This document shows, piece by piece, positions 9,001-17,800 of a stretch of 64,000 nt of DNA. Numbering within the stretch: the first letter of the stretch is position 1; each line of letters starts with the position of its first letter. The stretch lies in the NCBI GenBank assembly GCA_965222765.1, contig CBDCVG010000108.1, positions 248,001 to 312,000 of the forward strand, in the 5' to 3' direction. This DNA comes from Caldora sp965222765. Its GTDB lineage: Bacteria; Cyanobacteriota; Cyanobacteriia; Cyanobacteriales; Coleofasciculaceae. A model generated the notes under the pieces. That model saw only the letters and a list, made by a program, of their open reading frames with translations, was not told the DNA's origin and ran no database searches. A program made the position numbers and the translations under genes.

Positions 9001-9957
9001 AACTCATAAAGCCAAGAACTGCAATTGATGATTTTGTTTTCGATACATTGACCCGCCAAAGCCAAACTTAAATATTTTTTTTCGGCATTGGTTTATTGTT
9101 TCACTTATAATTGGAGTAAGTCAATTAATAAAGTTAATATGTTTGCGAAAAAAATTAATATTTTTAATAAAAAATATTTTTGTCAATACATAAAGTTAAT
9201 ATATTAATCATAACTTTAGAGTAAGTTAAACAAAATATCTGGAATCAGTCAAATCTTGCAAATGTTAACTTTGTCAACTATGCCTTGTACTAACCTTGTC
9301 AAATATATTGCAAAATCAATAGATATATCAGCAAAGCTGAATTACGACTTGCTGAAAAAATCCAAGGAGTAAGTTAATGAGTGCAGGATCCAACAACTAG
9401 ACTTAAAAACCGAATTTAAAACTTTTGGGAAAACATGAAGCTGGTACTTATTGAAGCCCCTTCTGTAGCTGCGTAGATAGCTTCTCAGCAGTTAGCACCG
9501 GACAATGAGAGAGGATTCAAATCCCACAGTCTCTTCATTACTTGCGATTTGATAGCCAATGGAAGAGAAAATTCCTCACCAAAAACCGTAAGAAACCTAT
9601 GACTCAAAGGAATGGCAATGATAGTCTGTCGCCACGAAAGTCATTTGTCAAGTGTCATTAATCAAAACTTACAAAGGACTTTCTGACTAATAAGTTGGAA
9701 GTCTATTAGAATTGCCCGTGCTTTCAGCCAGGGGAGTGCTAAGATATGCTATATGCCGATTTAAGGATAGCAAACGAAGAAGGTTGATTTCTCCAGTTAC
9801 CGGATTACAGAAACACTGTTTATCGATGCAGCAGGTTTAACCTTCCAACAAAAGCAATGGCTGAAGGTAGATAATCCTTTGAATCTTGCTGAATAAAAAA
9901 AGAGGAAAAAAATACTGTTGGAATTGAACAGAGAAAATTTACTACACTATTCTATTC
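9001..9957. other. 957-bp AT-rich non-coding region before the HTH-AAA gene
   Basis: No convincing gene is seen. Between 9118 and 9378 the octamer AAGTTAAT or its core AAGTTAA occurs at 9131, 9193, 9223 and 9371, plus an inverted copy at 9265-9271. This spacing suggests protein-binding iterons or transposon-end sites. From about 9440 to 9660 the base composition becomes balanced and several stem-loops can be drawn. The 3' part (9760-9900) contains a 41-codon open stretch with no start and no recognised family. The region may hold the ISL3 element's lost end, a regulatory leader or a structured RNA. Confidence 0.45.
9504..9539. other. Stem-loop, possible structured RNA
   Basis: AATGAGAGA (9504-9512) pairs with TCTCTTCATT (9530-9539) with one bulged T. 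Inside, GGAT (9513-9516) pairs with ATCC (9521-9524) across a four-base loop. A second possible stem nearby pairs GAAGC (about 9452-9456) with GCTTC (about 9480-9484). The hairpin is directly visible; that it is part of an RNA is inference. Confidence 0.4.
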
Positions 9958-11301
9958 ATGAATAGCCTCGAAGAACTTGTTACATTCGCGGAAAAACTCA
10001 TTACTGCTCGGACGGAAAATTCTCTGAATCCTATCCAAAGAATAGTTTTGCGAGAATCTCTAAATGAGAATAAAAAAAACTACGCTCAAATTGCTCACGA
10101 GAATAACTATTCAGAAACTTATATTAAACACTTAGTTGCTCCTAAATTATGGAAACTTCTTTCACAAGCTTTGGGGAAAAAAGTCAATCGCACTAATTGT
10201 CGCATTAAGCTAGAATTACAACTAGAAATTTCGAGTCGTCAAACAATCTCTCAACCTACTCAAACTCCCAAAATAACTGTAGAATCTCCGGAAGGACAAG
10301 TTCCTCTAGCTTCTACTTTTTATATTGAGCGAGGTTCACTTGAACAAACTTGTTATCAAGAAATTTTGCGCCCAGGCGCATTTCTTCGTATCAAAGCCCC
10401 TAGAAAAATGGGAAAAACTTCTCTGATGGCAAGAATAATTGCCTATGGTACTACCAAAGATTATCATACCCTACGCTTAAGTTTAGATCAAGTTGAAACC
10501 CAACTTTTTTGCTCGACAGAAAATTTTTTGCGCTGGCTTTGCGCTAATGTAACCCAACAGTTAGAACTAACATCTCAACTGGATAACTATTGGGATGAAG
10601 ATATAGGTAGCTTAGTCAACTGCACCCTTTATTTTCAAGAATATTTACTTAAAAATATTTCTAATCCTCTGCTCCTAACCCTCGATGAAATTAATCAGTT
10701 GTTTGCCTACCCCTATCTAACTCGCGATTTTCTCTCTTTATTGCGCCATTGGTATGAAAAAACTAAAGATATTACGCTTTGGCAACAATTACGACTCATT
10801 ATTGCTCATTCCACTGATGTTTATATTCCCTTAAAAACAAATCAATCCCCTTTGAATGTTGGATTAGCAATTGAGTTACCTCCTTTTACCCGACAAGAGG
10901 TCGAGGAGTTAGCACAGCGTCATGGACTCAAGTTAAAAGCATCTGAACTCAAACAGTTAATGGAACTCACCAAAGGATTTCCTTATTTAGTGCGACTAGC
11001 ATTGTATCAAAGTGTACGTCGTAATATTGCCTTAGAAAAATTACTACCAGATGCGGCAACAAATACAGGTATTTTGAGCCAACACCTCCATCAACAGTTA
11101 TGGTATCTTCAAGAAAATCCTGACTTAGCTGAAGCTTTTCAACAACTCCTCAAGGCAGATGTACCTCTGCAATTAGAACAAGAAATAGCGTTTAAGTTAA
11201 AAAGTTTGGGACTAGTGGATTTAGACAAAAATCAAGCTAGGGTTAGCTGCAAGTTATATCGAGACTATTTTTATAATTACTTTTTCAACAGCAAAGAGTA
11301 A
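9958..11301 (+). CDS. HTH + AAA_35-like ATPase (vWA-MoxR-associated type)
   Basis: A 447-residue protein. Residues 1-85 resemble the helix-turn-helix domain found at the N-terminus of cyanobacterial vWA-MoxR-associated proteins (NYAQIAHENNYSETYIKHLV). Residues about 105-445 form an AAA-like domain of the AAA_35 type: STFYIERGSLEQTCYQEI, a variant P-loop KAPRKMGKTSLMARI (about 143-157) and Walker B LLLTLDEINQLF (about 238-249). A C-terminal winged-helix-like part follows. Such proteins are often fused to WD40 or TPR effector modules and have been proposed as sensors in conflict or signalling systems; here no effector is fused. The DUF815 ATPase follows 90 bases downstream on the same strand. 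Confidence 0.75.
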   Translation: MNSLEELVTFAEKLITARTENSLNPIQRIVLRESLNENKKNYAQIAHENNYSETYIKHLVAPKLWKLLSQALGKKVNRTNCRIKLELQLEISSRQTISQPTQTPKITVESPEGQVPLASTFYIERGSLEQTCYQEILRPGAFLRIKAPRKMGKTSLMARIIAYGTTKDYHTLRLSLDQVETQLFCSTENFLRWLCANVTQQLELTSQLDNYWDEDIGSLVNCTLYFQEYLLKNISNPLLLTLDEINQLFAYPYLTRDFLSLLRHWYEKTKDITLWQQLRLIIAHSTDVYIPLKTNQSPLNVGLAIELPPFTRQEVEELAQRHGLKLKASELKQLMELTKGFPYLVRLALYQSVRRNIALEKLLPDAATNTGILSQHLHQQLWYLQENPDLAEAFQQLLKADVPLQLEQEIAFKLKSLGLVDLDKNQARVSCKLYRDYFYNYFFNSKE

Positions 11302-11391
11302 GTAGTAGGTATTAGGTGTTAGGTGTTAGGTATAGTGTTATCTGGTATCGCTTCTAGCTTTATTCAGCAAGCCCTACTTAAGATTAGATAA

Positions 11392-12699
11392 ATGATTACC
11401 CCAGCTACTGCTTCAATTCAATTGCTTCAACGCCAAGAAGCATCTCTGTTACTTTATCAAAATGTCATGGGTGACTCCGTTGGTAGGGCTTTTGTTAACT
11501 TGCTACAAACAATTCGTGATGGTGACCCTGATGGACTCAATTGCCTCCATGCCTACGGTAGCTGGTTTAAAGCCTTAGCTGCTAAGGGTCAAACTTGGCA
11601 AAACTATCTGCTCAAGCAAATTCTCCAGGACGATAATCCTTTTACAAAACAAGCTCAATTGACGCCAATAGAGAACTTATCTCCAGCGTTGATTGCCGCT
11701 GCACAGCATGATTTACAAGCGTTGCAAGATCTTTATCAATGCAGCAGCGAGCAATTGTATCACTGGGTGCAAGTCGCATCTCAATGCTCTACTGGCGAGA
11801 TTCCCTGGCATCAAGAGCAGGAGCAGGAGGAACAAGCCTTTGCCTCTATTAAAAAAAAACTGCAACACTTAGATAACTGGGGGGACGCAGTGGAAGACTT
11901 AGCTGCTTACTACCGACAATATGGAACGGGTTTGTTTGCTCAATATCAGGCTTTACGCTGGCATTCAAGTCAGTTAATTGGGATTGCTCATCCTGATCCT
12001 ATAGAATTGGCGGAACTAGTCGGTTATGAGTCTCAAAAAGCTACCTTAATCAAAAATACAGAGTTTTTGCTGGCTGGCTACCCTGCGTTGCACGTTCTTC
12101 TCTATGGTAGTCGTGGTTCTGGCAAGTCTTCTTTAGTTAAGGGTTTATTAGCAAAATATCGCGATCGCGGTCTTAGAATAGTTGAAGTTGCTAAATCTGA
12201 TTTGAGAGTTCTCCCAGCCATTGTAGAGCAACTGCGAGATGTACCACAGAAATTTATCATTTTTGTAGATGACCTGTCCTTTGAGGAAGATGATGATGCC
12301 TTCAAAGCCTTGAAAGTAGTACTGGAAGGCAATGTCACTGCTCGTCCACCTAATGTCGTAATTTATGCCACCTCTAACCGGCGACACTTAATACGAGAAT
12401 TTTTTGCCGATCGCCCCCGTCCCGTTGATGGGGATGAAGTCCATGCTTGGGATACCATGCAAGAAAAGCTGTCTTTTAGCGATCGCTTTGGCTTAACTCT
12501 TACCTTCGAGCCTGCTAATCAAGATACCTATTTAAAGATAGTTCGCCATTTGGCAGAGCTCAAGGAAATTTCCATCAACCAAGAAGAATTAGAATATAAA
12601 GCTTTGCAATGGGCAACCCTTCACAACGGACGTTCCGGACGTACTGCACGGCAGTTTATCGACTTTTTGAGAGCTGATTTAGCCGTTGCTAAACCCTAA
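11392..12699 (+). CDS. DUF815 family AAA ATPase
   Basis: A 435-residue protein. The N-terminal half is a helical region without a recognised domain. Residues about 220-430 are the DUF815 ATPase. Walker A is VLLYGSRGSGKSSLVKGLL (about 234-252) and Walker B is KFIIFVDDLSFEEDD (about 286-300). The family block ATSNRRHLIREFF is followed by the DRFGLTLTF region. DUF815 proteins are stand-alone AAA ATPases of unknown role, widespread in cyanobacteria, Firmicutes and proteobacteria. A near-perfect palindrome 10 bases after the stop may end transcription. Confidence 0.85.
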   Translation: MITPATASIQLLQRQEASLLLYQNVMGDSVGRAFVNLLQTIRDGDPDGLNCLHAYGSWFKALAAKGQTWQNYLLKQILQDDNPFTKQAQLTPIENLSPALIAAAQHDLQALQDLYQCSSEQLYHWVQVASQCSTGEIPWHQEQEQEEQAFASIKKKLQHLDNWGDAVEDLAAYYRQYGTGLFAQYQALRWHSSQLIGIAHPDPIELAELVGYESQKATLIKNTEFLLAGYPALHVLLYGSRGSGKSSLVKGLLAKYRDRGLRIVEVAKSDLRVLPAIVEQLRDVPQKFIIFVDDLSFEEDDDAFKALKVVLEGNVTARPPNVVIYATSNRRHLIREFFADRPRPVDGDEVHAWDTMQEKLSFSDRFGLTLTFEPANQDTYLKIVRHLAELKEISINQEELEYKALQWATLHNGRSGRTARQFIDFLRADLAVAKP

Positions 12700-12709
12700 A
12701 GCTAAAACC

Positions 12710-12741
12710 CTGTAGAGACCTTGCATGCAATGTCTCTACAG
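12710..12741. repeat. 32-bp near-perfect palindrome, possible bidirectional terminator
   Basis: Arms CTGTAGAGAC (12710-12719) and GTCTCTACAG (12732-12741) enclose TTGCATGCAA, itself a palindrome. It sits between the converging DUF815 and Dps genes. The same type of hairpin (TGTAGAGACGTTGCATGCAA) is common between cyanobacterial genes. There is no T-run, so a terminator role is inference. Confidence 0.75.
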
Positions 12742-12766
12742 TCTGGGATATAACACGGATTTGGTA

Positions 12767-13303
12767 TTATCGACTTACCACCAGGGTATCAGGAGCAAGG
12801 AAGTGCGCCAAATGATAGGCTCTTTCTTCCGTTTTCAGCAGAATCTGTTCGTACAAATATCTCGTGGCGCGATCGCTTAAACTTTCTGCTTGAGCAGTTT
12901 GGCGACGCAGTAGAGAGATGAGCGCTTGTTCAGCCTCTAAGTCATGCTCTACCATCTGGCGACAAGCATAAATTCCATCTGATTCGGGAGTAAAGCAGCA
13001 TAGTTCTGCCAATTTGGTGAAACTAGCTGCTGGCACACCACCTAGTCCATTCAAACGCTCACCAAGATCATGGACATGTCCCTGAGCTGCTTCGTAGCTT
13101 TCTTGGAAAAACTCATGTAGGGAATAAAATTCAGCTCCCTCCACTACAAAATGATGTTTTTGGTACTGCAAGTACAGTGCTTGGAAGCTGGCTAGAACTT
13201 CATTCAATCCCTCACAGATTGGCTCAGTGGTTGATCGCTCTAGCAACACTGGATTATCAGCAATTTGACCGAATGGCTGTACTAAAGTTTGAGTTCCCGA
13301 CAT
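12767..13303 (-). CDS. Dps family ferritin-like protein
   Basis: A 178-residue Dps-type four-helix-bundle protein (DNA-binding protein from starved cells / mini-ferritin), expected to oxidise and store iron and detoxify peroxide as a dodecamer. The ferroxidase region is seen as QKHHFVVEGAEFYSLHEFFQ, which aligns with the family pattern HWNV.G..F..LH..F. A second helix, DLGERLNGLGG, and a C-terminal helix with Glu and His residues follow. The first His-Trp-type ligand position reads HHFVV, slightly divergent. The gene is a single transcription unit. Confidence 0.85.
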   Translation of the reverse strand: MSGTQTLVQPFGQIADNPVLLERSTTEPICEGLNEVLASFQALYLQYQKHHFVVEGAEFYSLHEFFQESYEAAQGHVHDLGERLNGLGGVPAASFTKLAELCCFTPESDGIYACRQMVEHDLEAEQALISLLRRQTAQAESLSDRATRYLYEQILLKTEERAYHLAHFLAPDTLVVSR

Positions 13304-13658
13304 GCTATTTTCCTCTTTGTTCAGGCTTAATCATAGAATATTAAGTTGTTTTAACACACAGAAGCAAGAATTTGGTACTCAAGATTATTAACGTTGAAAC
13401 TCTTTTTCTACAGTAACAAAAATATTTCTCAGTAAACGCAAACTAATTGATATCTAATATCAATTAGTTTCTCCAGTCACTAATACAGTAAAAATAACTT
13501 ACCAGGCTTATTACTCTTCAGAAACTAAAATCCTATATTTGGGGCTGAATACCTTGATATGAGTAGTTTCTGACTTCTTTTTCGGCGATTCCATCAATGA
13601 ATTCTTAATTCTTAATTCTTAATTCTTCATTCGCCGTTAGGCGCTCATTACTTATTAC
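13304..13658. other. Spacer with a composite heptamer repeat (about 13535-13645)
   Basis: No gene is seen. The right half matches, in reverse orientation, the spacer at 50290-50415: the segments CCTTGATATGA, TTTTCGGCGATT, four AATTCTT heptamers, ATTCGCCGT and AGGCGCTCATTAC occur in the same order. CGGCGA (13582-13587) and TCGCCG (13630-13635) form inverted arms around the heptamers. The rest (13304-13530) is plain AT-rich DNA that should contain the Dps promoter. Confidence 0.75.
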
Positions 13659-14836
13659 TCAAATTGAGGGAATCGTAAAATAAAAGCTAGTGCCAACACC
13701 ATCCATAGAATCAACCCAGATCCGTCCTCTGTGGCATTGAACAATCTTCTTACAGATAGCGAGACCAATGCCACTGCCAGGATAATCTTGAGAAGAGTGC
13801 AGGCGTTTAAAAATCTGAAATATTTCTTCAAAATATTCCGATTTAATACCGATACCATTATCGTGAATTTCAAAAACTGATTCAGTATCTGTTTGCTCTA
13901 CCGAAATATTGATCTGAAGTCCTTCTTCTCGACGATATTTAATAGCATTGCTAATCAAGTTTTGAAAAAGAGTTACTAGTTGTATGGGATCAGCAATAAC
14001 TGTTGGTAGAGAGTCATAGTTAATAATAGCTTGACTTTCTTCAAGTGCCTTGTTTAAATTCGCTAGGGCTTGATTGAGCACAAGGTTGCAGTCAGTCGGT
14101 TTAAACTTAGTTGTATCTGTTCCTCCAAGTCGAGCATAGGCAAGCAAATCCTGAAGCAGTTGATCCATATGATTGGTTTCCTGCAAAATACGAGTTACGC
14201 ATCGTTTAGAGTCCTCATCAAGAAGATGGTGGGATTTCATAGCTAGTAATTGAGCATTAGCATTGATGCTAGTCAATGGTTGTCGCAAGTCGTGGGAGAC
14301 GATAGAGGTGAATTCATCTAAATCGGTGTTGGAGCGTAACAGTTCTTGATTCAACTGTTGCAATTGTTGTTGAGTTCTTTGACGTTCTCGAATTTCCTCT
14401 TGCAGACGGTCATTTTGCTCGGTTAGTTGCCTTTGCTGACGTACAATAATCAGTTGATTCTCGACACGTGCTAACACCTCTTTAATTTCAAATGGCTTGG
14501 TTATATAATCCACCCCACCAATTTCCAAGGCTTTAACTTTGTCCCACACATCATCCAAGGCACTCAAGAAAATTACTGGAATATTCTGAGTTTCTGAGGA
14601 AGCATTTTTAGTTGTTGACAGACTTCATAACCATCCATTTCTGGCATCAGAATATCCAGTAAAATCAGATCTGGGGGATCGTATTGTGCTGCCTGCAATG
14701 CCTGTCTTCCATTAATGACTTGACGAACTTCATATCCATGCTCACTCAGCATAGTGAATAGGAGGTTGACATTTTCGAGGTGATCGTCAACGACTAAAAT
14801 ATCGCCTTTAATTACATCTGTTGAGTTACTATTCAT
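13659..14836 (-). pseudogene. Response regulator receiver-histidine kinase, frameshifted
   Basis: A two-component protein of about 392 residues. It has an N-terminal receiver domain (ILVVDDHLENVNLL, then LILLDILMPEMDGYEV with the phosphoacceptor Asp), a coiled coil (about 130-170) and a HisKA domain with IVSHDLRQPLTSI. The ATPase domain has an N box NLISNAIKYR, DNGIGI and GSGIGLAICKK. ATG 14836 is preferred to 14881 because residues from there match receiver starts. The receiver is broken at VCQQLK: one A is missing from the run read at 14605-14609. The restored frame gives KNASSETQNIPVIFLSALDD. It follows the large hybrid kinase on the same strand 54 bases away, so the two may act in one pathway. 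Confidence 0.85.
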
Positions 14837-14890
14837 AAGCAGGCGGTTGAGTAAAATTATGCTGTGGTAGAGAGGCAACATGTCATGTTT

Positions 14891-17800
14891 CTACATCTTC
14901 CCTAAACCCTCACCATCAGTTAAATCGACGATTTGCTCAAAATCAAGATGATTAATCATATAACTTAGTGCTTGAATCAGAGCAACATTTTCTTTGGGGA
15001 TTTGCTCAATTAGTTCTCGAATCTGTTTTGCTCTGGCAGAAAGTCCTGCTATATGGAGCTGCCTGATCCACTCAGCAGACATGATAGTTAAATCTTCAGA
15101 TATCAGTTTCTGTTGGATAGCCTCGGATTTAGTTGAGCTAGTAGGTTCTAACTGGTTATATAGATAACGAACCCTTAGGTGAAAGGATATTTTTTCTAAC
15201 AGTACAGTTTCTTGCCAGGGTTTGGCGATAAAGTCGTCACAACCAGATTCTAAGATAAAAGAACGTTGCGACTCAAAAGCACTAGCAGTTAAAGCAATGA
15301 TGATGGTATTTGTTGTTTGTTGTTTGTTGTTTGTTGTTCGTTGTTTGGGAATCGGGAATGTCTCTCTTATCTCCCCATCTCCCCATCTCTCAGATTCCTC
15401 TGCTCGAATCTGTCGAATGGTTTCATAACCATCCATTACTGGCATACGCATATCCAGAAAAATTAGATGAGGCTTCCAGCTATGCCAAAGATTTACCCCT
15501 TCTTGTCCATTGGCAGCTTCTCGTACCTCAAAACCGAGCGGCTCTAGCAACTTAACCAATAGTTGACGATTTGTCCATTGGTCTTCGACTACCAAAATAC
15601 GATACTTAGGTTGGTTAGGTTCTAGTCCAATTACCCGCCGGTTTGGCTGTGGGGTGGGAACATCAACTGTACAGGAAAGATGACAAAGAATATCGAACTG
15701 AAAAATCGAGCCAGAACTCAATGTGCTACTAACAACAATGTTTCCTCCCATAAGTTGTACGAAATGTTGACTAATCGCTAAACCTAAGCCAGTACCTTCA
15801 GTAAATTTATGACCCGTTTTGGTTTGCACAAAAGCTTCAAACAAGGTATCTATTTCTTCAGGAGCAATGCCAGAACCAGTATCTTCGACTTCAAAGTGAA
15901 TTGTTGTTTGTTGTTGGTTGTTGGTTATTTGTTGTTTGGAAATTGAGAATTGAGAATTGGAAATTTCTCCCTCAGCTTCCCCAGCTCTCCAACTCCCCAT
16001 CTCCGCGTCCCCGCGTCCTCGCATCCCCGCGTCTCCCCATCTCCCTATCTCCCTATCTCCTCTACTCACGCGCAACGTCACGCAACCTTCTTGAGTAAAT
16101 TTAATGGCGTTTCCGATGAGGTTAATTAGAGTTGAGCGCAATTTTTGTTGATCAGTTTGTAAATATTGAGGAACATCGGGTGTCTGCTCAAAAATGAGTT
16201 GTAAACCTTTAGATTGAGCTTTGAGTTGGAACATATCTTGGAGACTGTTGAGCAGTTGAAATAAATCGAAGCTCTCTATATTCAGGGTTATTCTACCTGC
16301 CTCAATTTTGGACAAGTCCAAAATGTCGTTGATTAAGGAGAGTAAATGCTCACCAGAGCGATTAACAATTGCCAAATGCTGTCGGTGTTCTGGGACTATA
16401 GCAGTTGAGCGCAGCATCAATTGAGTAAAACCGAGGATAGCGTTGAGGGGAGTGCGGAGTTCGTGGCTCATATTGGCTAGAAATTGGCTTTTAGCACGAT
16501 TGGCAGTATCGGCTGTTTCTTTTGCCTGTTGCAGTGCTTGGTGAGTTTGTCGGCGCTCTGCCAATTCCATTTCTAACTGGCGATAGAATTCTGCTCGCTG
16601 GATGGCGATTCCCACCTTGGTTGCCAGTTGTTGCAGCAGCTCAATTTCAAACATCTGCCAAGGACGAGGGCAGGCACAATGGTGCGCTACTAACAAACCC
16701 CACAACTGCTCTCCTTGTAGAATGGGAACAACGAGGTTTGCCCTAACCTGGAACTGAGTGAGTAAGCCAACATAACAGTCCGCTAGACCGGCATTATAGA
16801 TATCATCCACTGCTTGAATGCGACCCTTGGTGTAAGGCTGGATACAAGTTTCCACTGTCAGACAGGCATCGAGGATTCTTCGTCCTAGTATCGGTTGCCA
16901 ATTAATACTGACTGATTCTACAGTCACAATCCCACTCCAATCCGCCTCAAAACGATAAATGATTACTCGGTCAGTTTGGAGAAACTGGCGCACCTTCGTC
17001 ACGGTAGTATTAAGAATCTCCTCAAGATTCAAAGATCTTTGGATGTCTTGAGTGATCTGTGCCAGTAATCGCTCCCGCTGCATTTGTTGCCGCAGAGCCT
17101 CTTCTGCTCGCTTACGCTCACTAATATCTATGAGATAACCGATGCATTCTAGAGGATTGCCAGTTTCATCTCGTATCAGTTTTACTTCATCCCTCAGCCA
17201 GAAGTAAGTGCCGTCTTGATGCTGGAAGCGATATTCATTACTATAGTGTCCGGAGTCATACAGAGGAGACAGGTTGGCGAAGATGACCAGATCTTCTTGG
17301 TGCATCCGGTCAATCCAGAATAAGGGGTCTGCTAAAATTTCTTCGGGACTATAACCTAGAATCTCCCTAACATTCTCGCTAATGAAGGTAATGGAGTAAT
17401 AACCAACAGGCTCACAGCTGTAAATAATGGCTGGACTAGAGGAGACTAGGTATTGAAGCCGTTGTTGAGTAGCTTGTAATTCTTCCTCCGCTAGCTTACG
17501 GCTAGTAATATCAATCATAGAACCAATGCACTCTAGCGGTCTACCATCTTCATCTTTGAGCAGTTTCAGCTCATCTCGCAACCACCGATAAGTTCCATCT
17601 TGCTGCAAAAAGCGATATTCATGAATGTGATGTCCTTGCTCAAACAAAGGAGACAAGTTACCCAAGATCTCAGGAGCGTCTTCCGAGTGCAACCGTTGCA
17701 CCCAAAACTTCGGATTTGTTAATAACTCTTGAGGGTTGTAACCCAGAATTTCCTTGATATTCTCACTCACGAAAGTGCAGGCGAAATCCCCCTCTGTTTG

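Noticed and set aside
9511..9530. GAGGATTCAAATCCCACAG looks like a tRNA T-arm
   Set aside because: The arm lacks a proper five-base stem around TTCAAAT, and no acceptor, D or anticodon arm can be drawn around it.
9770..9894. 41-codon open stretch (VDFSSYRITETLFIDAAGLT)
   Set aside because: No start codon after the upstream stop and no recognised family; possibly a gene remnant but too short to support.
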